From: Shinella zoogloeoides
GTDB taxonomy: Bacteria > Pseudomonadota > Alphaproteobacteria > Rhizobiales > Rhizobiaceae
DNA: 56,623 nt
Assembly: GCF_003574625.1 (NCBI RefSeq)
Contig: NZ_QNUJ01000017.1
Span: 1-56,623 of the forward strand
Direction of reading: 5' to 3'
Part shown: one piece after another, positions 1 through 8,176 of the stretch
How the letters are laid out: each line of letters begins with the position of its first letter
Position numbering within the stretch: position 1 is the stretch's first letter
Notes under the pieces: generated by a model
Told to the model about the DNA's origin: nothing
Database searches by the model: none
Seen by the model: only the letters and a program-made list of their open reading frames with translations
Position numbers and translations under genes: made by a program

Positions 1-105
1 AAGGGCAAGCCGGGAAAGGTCGCAATCGTCGCCGTCATGCGCAAGATGATCGTCATTCTCAACGCCAGAATGCGAGAGTATAGAGCAACGGCGCTTGACG
101 CCTAA
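1..105 (+). CDS. IS110-family transposase, C-terminal end (partial)
   Basis: Frame 1 is open from the window edge to TAA at 103-105. Its 34 residues contain GKPGKVAIVAVMRKMIVILN, which I recognise as the usual C-terminal end of IS110-family transposases, where a K-V-A-VMRK helix is typical. The start and the catalytic DEDD/serine domains lie outside the window, so I cannot tell whether the copy is intact. The stop is only 34 bases from the convergent stop of the LOG gene, so the element sits directly behind that gene. The identification rests on a short C-terminal stretch. Confidence 0.7.
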   Translation, partial: KGKPGKVAIVAVMRKMIVILNARMREYRATALDA

Positions 106-120
106 CACCGTTGCTTTTTT
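85..120 (+). terminator. Rho-independent terminator overlapping the transposase stop
   Basis: GCAACGG (85-91) pairs with CCGTTGC (108-114) and is followed by six T (115-120). An inner GGCG/CGCC pairing can extend the stem. The left arm lies inside the last transposase codons. It would end transcription before the convergent LOG gene. Confidence 0.7.
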
Positions 121-139
121 GTTTCCGTCGCTCCCGGCG

Positions 140-760
140 TCAGAGCTTTGCGATGATCTCGGCTTCACCCTCGCGGTCGATCTGGCCGGCCCAGTGCTCG
201 ACAAGGGCGGAGACGATTTCTTCCGGGTCGTCGATGACGAGCGGTTGGACGAGATGGGCGGTGTGGATGAAGCCCTCGTCGGCCATGTGGCGGATGAGCT
301 TCAGCATCGGGTCCCAGAAGCCGCCGATATTGGCGAAGACCATCGGCTTCCTGTGCCGGCCGAGCTGCGCCCAGGTCATCACCTCGACGATCTCCTCCAG
401 CGTGCCGATGCCGCCCGGCAGGGCGACGAAGGCGTCGGCGCGGTCGAACATCTTGTGCTTGCGCTCATGCATGTCGGGCGTGACGATCAGTTCGCTGAGC
501 TGGCCCAGCGAATGGCGCGTGGCCTCCATATCCACGAGGAATTGCGGTATGATGCCGGTGACGCGCCCGCCATGCGAGAGCACGCCGCTGGCGACGGCTC
601 CCATGATGCCCTTGGTCCCGCCGCCATAGACGAGCTGGAGGTGGTTTTCCGCCATCGCCTTGCCCAGCAGCCTTCCGGCGGTGACATAGGCAGAATCACG
701 GCCCGGCTGGGAGCCGCAGTAAACGCAGACGGATCGAATCGGCATGTTTTGCTCACTCAT
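140..760 (-). CDS. LOG-family (TIGR00730) Rossmann-fold protein
   Basis: A 206-residue protein with the LOG (lonely guy) signatures GGGTKGIMG (about 46-54) and PGGIGTLEE (115-123), plus the conserved R-K pair at HERK (99-102). Family members cleave nucleoside 5'-monophosphates such as AMP, or N6-modified AMP in cytokinin activation, to the free base and ribose 5-phosphate in the cytosol. The ATG at 758-760 was chosen because the conserved domain begins eight residues later; an alternative Met lies five codons downstream. It is convergent with the IS110 end and divergent from the LysM gene. Length fits the bacterial type I family. Whether it acts on cytokinin precursors or simply on AMP cannot be told from sequence. 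Confidence 0.88.
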   Translation of the reverse strand: MSEQNMPIRSVCVYCGSQPGRDSAYVTAGRLLGKAMAENHLQLVYGGGTKGIMGAVASGVLSHGGRVTGIIPQFLVDMEATRHSLGQLSELIVTPDMHERKHKMFDRADAFVALPGGIGTLEEIVEVMTWAQLGRHRKPMVFANIGGFWDPMLKLIRHMADEGFIHTAHLVQPLVIDDPEEIVSALVEHWAGQIDREGEAEIIAKL

Positions 761-920
761 GCCCCGATTCAGACACCCGCCCGGCGGCCCGTCAAGGATA
801 TTGACCGAAAAAGCGTGGGGGCAAGGCCGCCAAAGCCCCCGAAACCTTGTGCAAGGCACTGGGAACCGATAGCAATTTCGGCAGGGGACGCCCCGGGAAA
901 CCGGGACAGAGAGAGAGTTG

Positions 921-3224
921 ATGATGAAGAACAAGACCGGCCTGGTGGCCTTGATCGTGCTGGCGGCGGCAACGCTGCTCATGGTTTTCTTCGTGCTGCC
1001 CAACATGAACAAGGAAAAGCCCGCGCAAACGCCGGTCGCATCGCTTGCCGAAAAGCCGGTCGAGGGCGGCGGCGATACCAGGACGACGGACGGCAAGCAG
1101 GCCCGCGCGACGGGTGAGCAGCCCGCGGCCGGCACGGCTTCCAGCGGCGATGCCACTGCCACGGCCGCCGCGACGCAGGAAACCGCCAAGGCCGACGCCA
1201 CCCCCGCCGAGCCTTCGGCCGATCCTACGGCCGGCTGGGTCACGCCCGCCTTCGATCTCCTGCGTGTCGAGCCGGACGGCTCCACGGTGATCGCCGGCCG
1301 AGGCCAGCCGAACACCAGGCTGGAGATCCGCAACGGCGAGACGGTCGTCGCCACGACCGATATCGGCCCCTCGGGCGATTTCGCTGCCGTGTTCGACCAT
1401 CCGCTCGCCGCCGGCGACTACCAGCTCACGCTGAACACCAAGGACGACAAGGGCGACACCAAGACCTCCGAGGAGGTCGCGACTGTTTCCGTCCCGAAGG
1501 ACGGCAGCGGCGAGCTGCTCGCCATGGTCTCGAAGCCCGGTGAGGCGAGCCGGCTGATCACGATGCCGGAAGCCGCGCAGAAGGCGGCCGGCGAAGCGGG
1601 CGGTACATCCGCCGGCTCGGCGGGCGGCGAAGTCGCATCCGCCGCGGGCGAGGTGCCGCTGGCCACGGGCGGGCAGACCGTGACCGGAGGCGAAGCCGCC
1701 GGCGCGCAGCCGACGGGCGAGGGCACCCAGCCCGCCGCCGATACGGCGGACGCCGCTGCGAAGGCGCAGGCGCGTGTTTCGGCCGTGGAGCTGGAAGGCG
1801 AGCGTATGTTCGTCGCCGGAACGGCCAAGCCGAACGCACTGGTCCGCATTTATGCCGACGACAAGCTCGTCGGCGAGGCCAAGGCCGATGAAGCGGGCCG
1901 CTATGTCATCGATGGCAAGATCGTTCTCTCTGTCGGCGGCCACACGGTTCGCGCCGATGTCATGAATGCCGACGGCAGCAAGGTCGATTTCCGCGCCTCC
2001 GTTCCGTTCGACCGGCCGGAAGGCGAGCAGGTCGCGGTGGTCGCGCAGGAAAATGCCGCGACCGATGCCGGCCCGGGCCTCGGCCTTATCGGCGGCGGCA
2101 CCTTCGACAAGCTGCGCACCGAGGCGGACAAGGCGCTCGCACTCCTCAAGGGCCTTTACGCCGACGGCCGCGTGCCGAGTGCCGAGGAACTGGCGGCGGC
2201 CCGCTCCGCGACGGAGATCGCGCTGAAGTCGCTGGCCGAGTTCAAGCCCGGCGAGGAGGAAGGGGAGGCGGCCCGCCAGATGGCGGCCAAGGCATCCGCC
2301 GCTGCCGCCTCCGCGCTGACCCGTCTTCATGCGCTGCCGCCGGATGCTGCCGCTGTCGGCGAGGCGCTCGGCTCGATCGAGACCGCCGTTGCCGATGCGC
2401 TCGCCCCGGCGATCGAGAAGGCCCATGACGCGGCCGGCAACGTGACGGCCGCCGCGGACAACTCCATCGAGGCGCTGGCCGGTCAGGCGACCGCCCTGCA
2501 GCAGCAGTTCGTCGCACTCTTCGCCGATGGCAGGAATGCCACGGCGGCGGAGATCCAGACGGGCCGCACGGCGCTCGAAAGCGCGCTGATGCGCCTCACC
2601 GGCTTCGTGCCGCCGGCCGATACCGCCGCCGACGTCAAGGCCGCCATCGAGGAGCTGAAGGGCTGGGCCGCGACCGCGCTCGACCGCCTTGCCGCCGTGC
2701 CGGCCGGCGCGGGCAAGGAAGCCTACCAGCAGGCGCTCGTCGCGCTCGAGGGCATGCCTTCGCTGACCGCCGCGGCCAATGCCGTTGCAACCGCGACGCA
2801 GGGCGCCGCCACCGCAACGGACGGCTCTGCTGCGACCGACGGTGCCACGGCAACCGATGGCGCGGCTGCAGGCGAGGGCGCTTCTACCGCTGCGGGCACC
2901 GAAAGCGGTGCGGCATCGGGCGGTCAGGCCGCGGCCTCCACGGGCGGCGAGGCTGTCGCCGGGGAGCCGGAAACGGTCGAGCAGGCGCCGCTCAAGGAGA
3001 GCAAGACTTCGGTCATCATCCGCCGCGGCGATACGCTGTGGCAGATCTCCCGCCGCATCTACGGCAAGGGCGTGCGCTACACCACGATCTACCTCGCCAA
3101 TGAGGACCAGATCGCCAACCCGGACCGCATCATCCCCGGCCAGGTCTTCGGCGTGCCGGACAAGACCATGGAGACCGACGCCGAGGCCGAGAAGATGCAC
3201 CGCAAGCATATGCGCGGGAATTGA
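921..3224 (+). CDS. LysM and Ig-like domain envelope protein
   Basis: A 767-residue protein with one N-terminal hydrophobic segment (about 6-25), a long Ala/Thr/Gly-rich body and a C-terminal LysM domain (about 697-746: RRGDTLWQISRRIYGKG to IIPGQVFGVP). Two Ig/bacterial adhesion-like modules are visible at about 113-190 and 283-363, each with a G-x-A-x-P-N-x-x-(V/L)-x-I pattern. The region between contains helical Ala/Glu segments and TATDGAA-like low complexity. LysM binds peptidoglycan glycan strands, so the protein probably spans from inner membrane to cell wall. The start is ATG at 921, with another ATG at 924 and a TTG at 918; the upstream purine run (GAGAGAGA) is only a moderate ribosome site. 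Rhizobia carry similar LysM proteins at this locus; the exact role is unknown. Confidence 0.8.
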   Translation: MMKNKTGLVALIVLAAATLLMVFFVLPNMNKEKPAQTPVASLAEKPVEGGGDTRTTDGKQARATGEQPAAGTASSGDATATAAATQETAKADATPAEPSADPTAGWVTPAFDLLRVEPDGSTVIAGRGQPNTRLEIRNGETVVATTDIGPSGDFAAVFDHPLAAGDYQLTLNTKDDKGDTKTSEEVATVSVPKDGSGELLAMVSKPGEASRLITMPEAAQKAAGEAGGTSAGSAGGEVASAAGEVPLATGGQTVTGGEAAGAQPTGEGTQPAADTADAAAKAQARVSAVELEGERMFVAGTAKPNALVRIYADDKLVGEAKADEAGRYVIDGKIVLSVGGHTVRADVMNADGSKVDFRASVPFDRPEGEQVAVVAQENAATDAGPGLGLIGGGTFDKLRTEADKALALLKGLYADGRVPSAEELAAARSATEIALKSLAEFKPGEEEGEAARQMAAKASAAAASALTRLHALPPDAAAVGEALGSIETAVADALAPAIEKAHDAAGNVTAAADNSIEALAGQATALQQQFVALFADGRNATAAEIQTGRTALESALMRLTGFVPPADTAADVKAAIEELKGWAATALDRLAAVPAGAGKEAYQQALVALEGMPSLTAAANAVATATQGAATATDGSAATDGATATDGAAAGEGASTAAGTESGAASGGQAAASTGGEAVAGEPETVEQAPLKESKTSVIIRRGDTLWQISRRIYGKGVRYTTIYLANEDQIANPDRIIPGQVFGVPDKTMETDAEAEKMHRKHMRGN

Positions 3225-3238
3225 CGGCCGTTATTTCC

Positions 3239-3264
3239 TGCCGGCCGTTGCGAAACGGCCGGCA
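3239..3264 (+). terminator. Stem-loop downstream of the LysM gene
   Basis: A perfect 11-base stem, TGCCGGCCGTT (3239-3249) with AACGGCCGGCA (3254-3264), loop GCGA, starts 15 bases after the stop. There is no T run, so termination is likely but not certain. Confidence 0.5.
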
Positions 3265-3412
3265 AGGTCCTATCTCCGCTATGCGGCGCCCCACCGGGCG
3301 CCGTATTTCATTCCATGCGCGATTGCGTGAAGACGAAGGCTGAAAGGCGTCGAACGACGCTTTTCACGGGCAGCAGACGAGAGCGGGCGATTGGCGTCCG
3401 GCGGAGGCCAGC

Positions 3413-5308
3413 GTGGCGACGACGACGAAAAAGACGGTTTCGGCCGACCACAGCAATCTCCTCCAGACGCTGATGAACCTCTGGCCCTATATGTGGCCCT
3501 CGGATCGGCCGGACCTGAAGATGCGGGTGGTCTGGGCCTCGGTCTTCCTGCTCGCCTCCAAGATCGTGCTGCTGCTCGTTCCCTATTTCTTCAAATGGGC
3601 GACGGATGCACTGAACAACAAGCCCGACGCCGTCGGCCTGCTACCCGCCTTCCTGCTCGGCGCCGTCATGCTGGTGCTCGCCTATAACGGCGCGCGCATC
3701 GTGCAGGCCGGCCTCAACCAGCTTCGCGACGCGCTCTTTGCCAGCGTCGGGCAATATGCCGTGCGTCAGCTCGCCTACCGCACCTTCGTGCACCTGCATC
3801 GCCTGTCGCTGCGCTTCCATCTGGAGCGGCGCACCGGCGGCCTGTCGCGCGTCATCGAGCGCGGCACCAAGGGCATCGAGACGATCGTGCGCTTCACGAT
3901 CCTCAACAGCGTGCCGACCTTTATCGAGTTCCTTTTGACCGCCGCCGTCTTCTGGCGCGGTTATGGCCTGCAATACCTCGCCGTCACCGCCGTCACGGTC
4001 TGTCTCTACATCTGGTTCACCGTGCGGGCGAGCGACTGGCGTATCTCCATCCGCCGCGCGATGAACGACAGCGACACGGAGGCCAACACCAAGGCCATCG
4101 ATTCGCTCCTCAACTTCGAGACGGTGAAATATTTCGGCAACGAGGAGATGGAAGCCCGCCGCTTCGACCAGTCCATGGAGCGCTACGAGAAATCCGCCAC
4201 GCAGGTCTGGACCTCGCTCGGCTGGCTCAACTTCGGCCAGGCGCTGATCTTCGGCGTCGGCATGGCGGTCATGATGGCGATGTCCGCGCTTGCCGTGCAG
4301 CGCGGCGAGCAGACGGTCGGCGACTTCGTCTTCATCAACGCCATGCTGATCCAGTTGGCCATCCCGCTCAACTTCATCGGCTTCGTCTACCGCGAAATCC
4401 GCCAGGGCCTCACCGATATCGAGCAGATGTTCGATCTGCTGGAGGTCGAGGAAGAGGTGCAGGACAGGCCGGGCGCGACGGCGCTTGCCGTCACGGACGG
4501 CGCGATCTCCTTCAGGGACGTGCATTTCGCCTACGATCCGGCGCGGCCGATCCTCAAGGGCATCTCCTTCGACGTGCCGGCCGGCAAGACCGTCGCCGTC
4601 GTCGGCCCCTCCGGCGCGGGCAAGTCGACGCTCTCGCGCCTGCTCTACCGTTTCTACGATGTGCAGGAGGGGGCGATCACCATCGACGGGCAGGATGTGC
4701 GGGATGTCACGCAGAAGAGCCTGCGCAAGGTCATCGGCATGGTGCCGCAGGATACCGTGCTCTTCAACGACACCATCGCCTACAACATCCGCTACGGCCG
4801 CCCCGAAGCCTCCGACGAGGAGGTCACGGCCGCCGCCGAAGCCGCGCAGATCGGCCCCTTCATCCGCCACCTGCCGGGCGGCTTCAAGGCGATGGTCGGC
4901 GAGCGCGGCCTGAAGCTTTCCGGCGGCGAGAAGCAGCGCGTCGCCATCGCCCGCACGATCCTGAAGAGCCCGCCGATCCTCATCCTCGACGAGGCGACCT
5001 CGGCGCTCGACACCCGCACCGAGCAGGAAATCCAGGCGGCGCTCGATGTGGTCTCGAAGAACCGCACCACGCTGGTCATCGCCCACCGCCTCTCCACCGT
5101 CATCTCGGCCGACGAGATCATCGTGCTCAAGGACGGCGCGATCGCCGAGCGCGGCACGCATGGCGAGCTGATGCAGCGCGACGACGGCCTCTACGCCTCC
5201 ATGTGGAACCGCCAGCGCGAGGCCGTGCAGGCCGAGGAGCGACTGAAGCAGGTGCGCGAGAGCGACGATCTCGGCATCGTCACGCGCGGCGTGCCAGCGG
5301 CGGAGTGA
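3413..5308 (+). CDS. ABC exporter of the Atm1/HMT (ABCB7-like) type
   Basis: A 631-residue half-transporter with the permease first and the ATPase second. Six membrane helices lie in about 35-320, including the FFKWATDALN and ERGTKGIETIVRF segments characteristic of the Atm1/heavy-metal-tolerance group. The nucleotide-binding domain shows Walker [10 protein letters not shown] (about 397-405), signature LSGGEKQR (about 502) and Walker B ILILDEATSALD (about 520-531). Bacterial Atm1-like proteins export glutathione conjugates, glutathione-metal complexes or persulfides from the cytosol. The start is GTG at 3413, seven bases after GGAGG; no ATG in frame lies near. The stop abuts the stop of the convergent VOC gene with no gap. 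The substrate is inferred from the family only. Confidence 0.88.
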   Translation: MATTTKKTVSADHSNLLQTLMNLWPYMWPSDRPDLKMRVVWASVFLLASKIVLLLVPYFFKWATDALNNKPDAVGLLPAFLLGAVMLVLAYNGARIVQAGLNQLRDALFASVGQYAVRQLAYRTFVHLHRLSLRFHLERRTGGLSRVIERGTKGIETIVRFTILNSVPTFIEFLLTAAVFWRGYGLQYLAVTAVTVCLYIWFTVRASDWRISIRRAMNDSDTEANTKAIDSLLNFETVKYFGNEEMEARRFDQSMERYEKSATQVWTSLGWLNFGQALIFGVGMAVMMAMSALAVQRGEQTVGDFVFINAMLIQLAIPLNFIGFVYREIRQGLTDIEQMFDLLEVEEEVQDRPGATALAVTDGAISFRDVHFAYDPARPILKGISFDVPAGKTVAVVGPSGAGKSTLSRLLYRFYDVQEGAITIDGQDVRDVTQKSLRKVIGMVPQDTVLFNDTIAYNIRYGRPEASDEEVTAAAEAAQIGPFIRHLPGGFKAMVGERGLKLSGGEKQRVAIARTILKSPPILILDEATSALDTRTEQEIQAALDVVSKNRTTLVIAHRLSTVISADEIIVLKDGAIAERGTHGELMQRDDGLYASMWNRQREAVQAEERLKQVRESDDLGIVTRGVPAAE

Positions 5309-5719
5309 TCAGTCGCCGGGGGCTGCAAAGAGGATCAGGTTGCCGTCCGGATCGCGGACGATGACGTTCCTCGCGCCCCACGGCTGCGTCGTCAGCGTCA
5401 GGTGGAAGGGCACGCCCTTCGCCTGATAGTCGAGGAAGAGCCGCTCGATGGCCGTCGCGCTGTCGAGCGTGATCGACGCCGACAGCAGTTCCTCGCGCTC
5501 CCGCACGTCTCCGGCAAAGACCGGCCCTTCCACGAGCCGCAGGCAGAGCCGCGCCCGATCCCGCTGCACGACGCCATAAAAGGGCGGGTCGCCATAGGTG
5601 AAGTCCACGGCAAAGCCGAGCTTCTGCGTGTAGAAGGCGAGGGCGGCGGGAAAGTTGGTCACGTAGAGGACCGGTTCCGCGCCGCTGAGGAGCGATTGCT
5701 TTTCCGTCTCTGCGCTCAT
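5309..5719 (-). CDS. VOC-family (glyoxalase/bleomycin-resistance-like) protein
   Basis: A 136-residue protein of vicinal-oxygen-chelate fold. It shows the beta-alpha-beta-beta-beta pattern twice, with [19 protein letters not shown] near the N-terminus and the typical end [18 protein letters not shown] members act on varied substrates (isomerases, dioxygenases, antibiotic-binding proteins), so the reaction is not predictable. A metal-ligand set is not obvious: the usual first His is absent from the opening strand. The ATG at 5717-5719 is close to the conserved domain. The stop codon (5309-5311) is immediately adjacent to the ABC transporter stop. Confidence 0.8.
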   Translation of the reverse strand: MSAETEKQSLLSGAEPVLYVTNFPAALAFYTQKLGFAVDFTYGDPPFYGVVQRDRARLCLRLVEGPVFAGDVREREELLSASITLDSATAIERLFLDYQAKGVPFHLTLTTQPWGARNVIVRDPDGNLILFAAPGD

Positions 5720-5775
5720 GGCTTTGCCTCCCGCAATGATGACGAGTGTCCACTTCCGTCAGCTGCTCTGTCAAT

Positions 5776-5820
5776 GCGGGATACCCCCCTCTGCCTTGCC
5801 GGGCAGAGGGGGTATCCCGC
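5776..5820. repeat. Intergenic palindrome (45 bases)
   Basis: GCGGGATACCCCCC followed by TCTGCC faces GGCAGAGGGGG followed by TATCCCGC, giving a stem of about 19 pairs with one bulged base (six C against five G) and a TTGCCG loop. It lies between divergent VOC and psd genes, so it is not a simple terminator for either. It resembles the palindromic extragenic elements scattered in rhizobial genomes. Confidence 0.7.
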
Positions 5821-5944
5821 CCGGTTTCCCATCGAAACCACATACGCCAAGCCCCGCGTCCGGCGTCTATCCACTGCGCCGCATTGCCCCGGCGGGCTTT
5901 TCACGCTAGGTCGATGGCGTGAAATTATCAGGAGACGTCGGAAG

Positions 5945-6643
5945 ATGAGTTTGGTCGATACGATACGCAGCACCCTGGTGCCGATTCATCGGGAGGGCTG
6001 GAAGTTCGTGGCGGCCTTCTTCGTCGTGTCGCTGCTTCTCGGTCTCCTCTGGGAGCCGCTGATGTGGATCGGCTTCATCCTGACGGCCTGGTGCGCCTAT
6101 TTCTTCCGCGATCCCGAGCGCATGACGCCGCAGGACGATGATCTCGTCATCTCCCCGGCAGACGGCCGCGTCTCGGCCATCGCCATGGTGACGCCGCCGG
6201 CCGAGCTGGAGCTCGGCGACCAGCCGATGATGCGTATCTCGGTCTTCATGAACGTCTTCAACTGCCATGTGAACCGCGCGCCGATGCGCGGCCGCGTCTC
6301 GCGGGTCGCCTATCGCGCCGGCAAGTTCCTCAATGCCGACCTCGACAAGGCGAGCCAGGAGAACGAGCGCAACGGTCTCGTCATCGAAAGCGCCCATGGC
6401 CGGATCGGCGTCGTGCAGATCGCCGGCCTCGTCGCCCGCCGCATCCTCTGCTGGACCGCGATGAACGACAGCCTGGAGGCCGGCGAGCGCTTCGGCCTCA
6501 TCCGCTTCGGCTCGCGCCTCGACGTCTTCCTGCCGGCCGGTGCCGAGCCGCGCGTCAGCGTCGGTCAGACGGCGATCGCCGGGGAGACGGTGCTTGCCGA
6601 ATTCGGCTCGGCCAAGGGCCCGGTCATCAGCCGTCGCGGCTGA
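5945..6643 (+). CDS. psd: Phosphatidylserine decarboxylase (short, membrane-anchored type)
   Basis: A 232-residue proenzyme that decarboxylates phosphatidylserine to phosphatidylethanolamine in the inner membrane. Hydrophobic segment at about 20-52, then conserved FFRDPER (53-59), ISPADGRV (69-76), the [13 protein letters not shown] block (101-113) and the self-cleavage site FGS at 188-190. Ser190 should become the pyruvoyl group, splitting off a short alpha chain. This is the short Psd type found in rhizobia, not the 300-residue LGST type of E. coli. ATG at 5945 was chosen because the upstream open frame lacks family similarity. pssA follows after 76 bases, so the two consecutive steps from CDP-diacylglycerol to phosphatidylethanolamine are encoded together. 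Confidence 0.95.
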   Translation: MSLVDTIRSTLVPIHREGWKFVAAFFVVSLLLGLLWEPLMWIGFILTAWCAYFFRDPERMTPQDDDLVISPADGRVSAIAMVTPPAELELGDQPMMRISVFMNVFNCHVNRAPMRGRVSRVAYRAGKFLNADLDKASQENERNGLVIESAHGRIGVVQIAGLVARRILCWTAMNDSLEAGERFGLIRFGSRLDVFLPAGAEPRVSVGQTAIAGETVLAEFGSAKGPVISRRG

Positions 6644-6719
6644 ATGATTGACCATTCGTCGCAGCGGCTTATCTAGACTGGAACAGCCGCTGCCAAGGAC
6701 ACGAACGAAGCGATAAGCG

Positions 6720-7571
6720 ATGGACACTCCGTTTCCGCCCTATGAGCCCAATGGCCCGAACGACGAGGCCAGGGGCCCGCGCCTGCGTGAAATCCCGCTG
6801 CGCATCATCATCCCGAATGTCATCACGGTTCTCGCCATCTGTGCGGGCCTCACCGGTATCCGGCTCGCCTTCGAGAACCGTTACGAGCTCGCCGTCGGCA
6901 TGGTGCTGCTCGCCGCCTTCCTCGACGGTATCGACGGCCGCGTCGCGCGCCTGCTGAAGGCGACGTCCAAGTTCGGCGGGCAGATGGATTCGCTCGCCGA
7001 TATCGTCAATTTCGGCGTGGCGCCCGCGCTTGTGCTCTATGTCTTCATTCTCGATCAGGCGCGCTCCTTCGGCTGGATCGCCGCGCTGATCTACGCCATC
7101 GCCGCGGGCCTTCGCCTCGCGCGCTTCAATGTCATGGCGGAGCGCGAGACCAAGGCGAAGTGGCAGTCGGAATATTTCGTCGGCGTGCCGGCGCCCGCCG
7201 GCGCCATGCTCGTGCTGCTGCCCGTCTATCTCGGCTTCCTCGGCATCGCGCCGAGCCCGCTCTTCGCCTTCCTCGCCTCCGGCTATACGGTGCTGATCGG
7301 CTTCCTGCTGGTCAGCCGCCTGCCGGTCTGGTCCGGCAAGTCCGAGGGCAGCCGCATCCGCCGCGATCTTGTCCTGCCGGCGATCCTGCTCGTCGTCATC
7401 TATGTCGCGACGCTGATGAGCTTCACCTGGGAGACCATGGTTGTGACGGTCGTCGCCTATCTCGCGACCCTGCCGTTCGGCGCGCGCTCCTGGCAGCGCA
7501 AGTACGGCGGCTGGACGACGCCTTCGACCCATGGCGCAAGCGAATTCCCCGAGGAGGCCGACGGCCCCTGA
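6720..7571 (+). CDS. pssA: CDP-diacylglycerol-serine O-phosphatidyltransferase
   Basis: A 283-residue integral membrane enzyme that makes phosphatidylserine from CDP-diacylglycerol and serine. The CDP-alcohol phosphotransferase signature D-x2-D-G-x2-A-R-x8-G-x3-D-x3-D is complete in DGIDGRVARLL...FGGQMDSLAD (about 63-88). Several hydrophobic helices surround it. This is the membrane-bound PssA of Gram-positives and alphaproteobacteria, not the peripheral E. coli type. The product feeds Psd encoded just upstream. A good rho-independent terminator follows the gene. Confidence 0.95.
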   Translation: MDTPFPPYEPNGPNDEARGPRLREIPLRIIIPNVITVLAICAGLTGIRLAFENRYELAVGMVLLAAFLDGIDGRVARLLKATSKFGGQMDSLADIVNFGVAPALVLYVFILDQARSFGWIAALIYAIAAGLRLARFNVMAERETKAKWQSEYFVGVPAPAGAMLVLLPVYLGFLGIAPSPLFAFLASGYTVLIGFLLVSRLPVWSGKSEGSRIRRDLVLPAILLVVIYVATLMSFTWETMVVTVVAYLATLPFGARSWQRKYGGWTTPSTHGASEFPEEADGP

Positions 7572-7607
7572 GCCGGCTCCCGCCATCACATCCGCGTGAA
7601 TCCCTTG

Positions 7608-7645
7608 AAGCCCTGTCCACACCCCGTGGGCAGGGCTTGATTTTT
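7608..7645 (+). terminator. Rho-independent terminator of psd-pssA
   Basis: Thirteen-base stem, AAGCCCTGTCCAC (7608-7620) with GTGGGCAGGGCTT (7626-7638) including one G-T pair, loop ACCCC, then GATTTTT. Confidence 0.85.
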
Positions 7646-7661
7646 GCCAGGCGGTCGGGTA

Positions 7662-7681
7662 GATAGCTATCAAATAGATAG
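7662..7681. promoter_or_regulatory. Candidate MarR operator upstream of the efflux operon
   Basis: Two overlapping symmetric elements: the perfect 10-base palindrome GATAGCTATC (7662-7671) and the inverted repeat CTATC-AAATA-GATAG (7667-7681). They lie 40 bases before the marR ATG in an AT-rich patch that stands out from the surrounding GC-rich DNA. MarR dimers bind such sites, so autorepression is the simplest reading. Inference from position and symmetry. Confidence 0.55.
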
Positions 7682-7720
7682 TGGGCTAATAATATTGAGA
7701 CTAGCAATGAGACTGGCAAG

Positions 7721-8176
7721 ATGAGCACGACCGATCCGCGCGAACGCCTCCTCGACGATCTCTCCCGCGTCCAGCGCAAGATGCGCGCGCTGTTCGACGC
7801 CCGCGTGAAGGAGAGGGGGCTGACGCTGCCGCGCGCCCGCGCGCTGCTCATCCTCGGCCGCGGCGTGCAACTCAACCAGCGGGAACTTGCCGACGAACTC
7901 GACATCGAGACGCCGACCCTCGTTCGCCTGCTCGATGGCATGGAAAAGCAGGGCTTCATCGAGCGGCAGGCCGTCGAAGGCGACCGCCGCGCCAAGCAGA
8001 TCGCCATGACGCCCTACGGCGCCCAGGTGGCGGAAGAGGTACTGGACCTTGCCAGATCGCTGCGCGCCGACGTGCTGAAGAGCATCCCGGCCGGCGACAT
8101 GTCCACCACCGTCAAGGTCTTCGCCACCATGGCCGAGAACATCGCAAAGAGCTGTCGGGAGAGCGTCGACGCATGA
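7721..8176 (+). CDS. MarR-family transcriptional regulator
   Basis: A 151-residue winged-helix regulator. The helix-turn-helix is in LNQRELADELDIETPTLVRLLDGMEKQGFIERQ (about 51-83), followed by the wing EGDRRAKQIAMTPYG. MarR proteins bind palindromic operators as dimers and release on binding small phenolic or lipophilic ligands. It is the first gene of an operon with a DHA2-type MFS pump (ATGA overlap) and an HlyD-type adaptor, the same logic as EmrR-EmrAB. The candidate operator lies 40-59 bases upstream. The ligand is unknown. Confidence 0.9.
   Translation: MSTTDPRERLLDDLSRVQRKMRALFDARVKERGLTLPRARALLILGRGVQLNQRELADELDIETPTLVRLLDGMEKQGFIERQAVEGDRRAKQIAMTPYGAQVAEEVLDLARSLRADVLKSIPAGDMSTTVKVFATMAENIAKSCRESVDA

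Noticed and set aside
792-3209. Long antisense open frame (about 800 codons) opposite the LysM gene
   Set aside because: It is rich in Arg, Gly and His from antisense reading of GC-rich codons, has no family features, and the plus strand carries clear LysM and Ig-like domains.
5402-5944. N-terminal extension of Psd (open frame continues upstream)
   Set aside because: The extension crosses the VOC gene on the opposite strand and the palindrome; the family N-terminus begins at the ATG at 5945.
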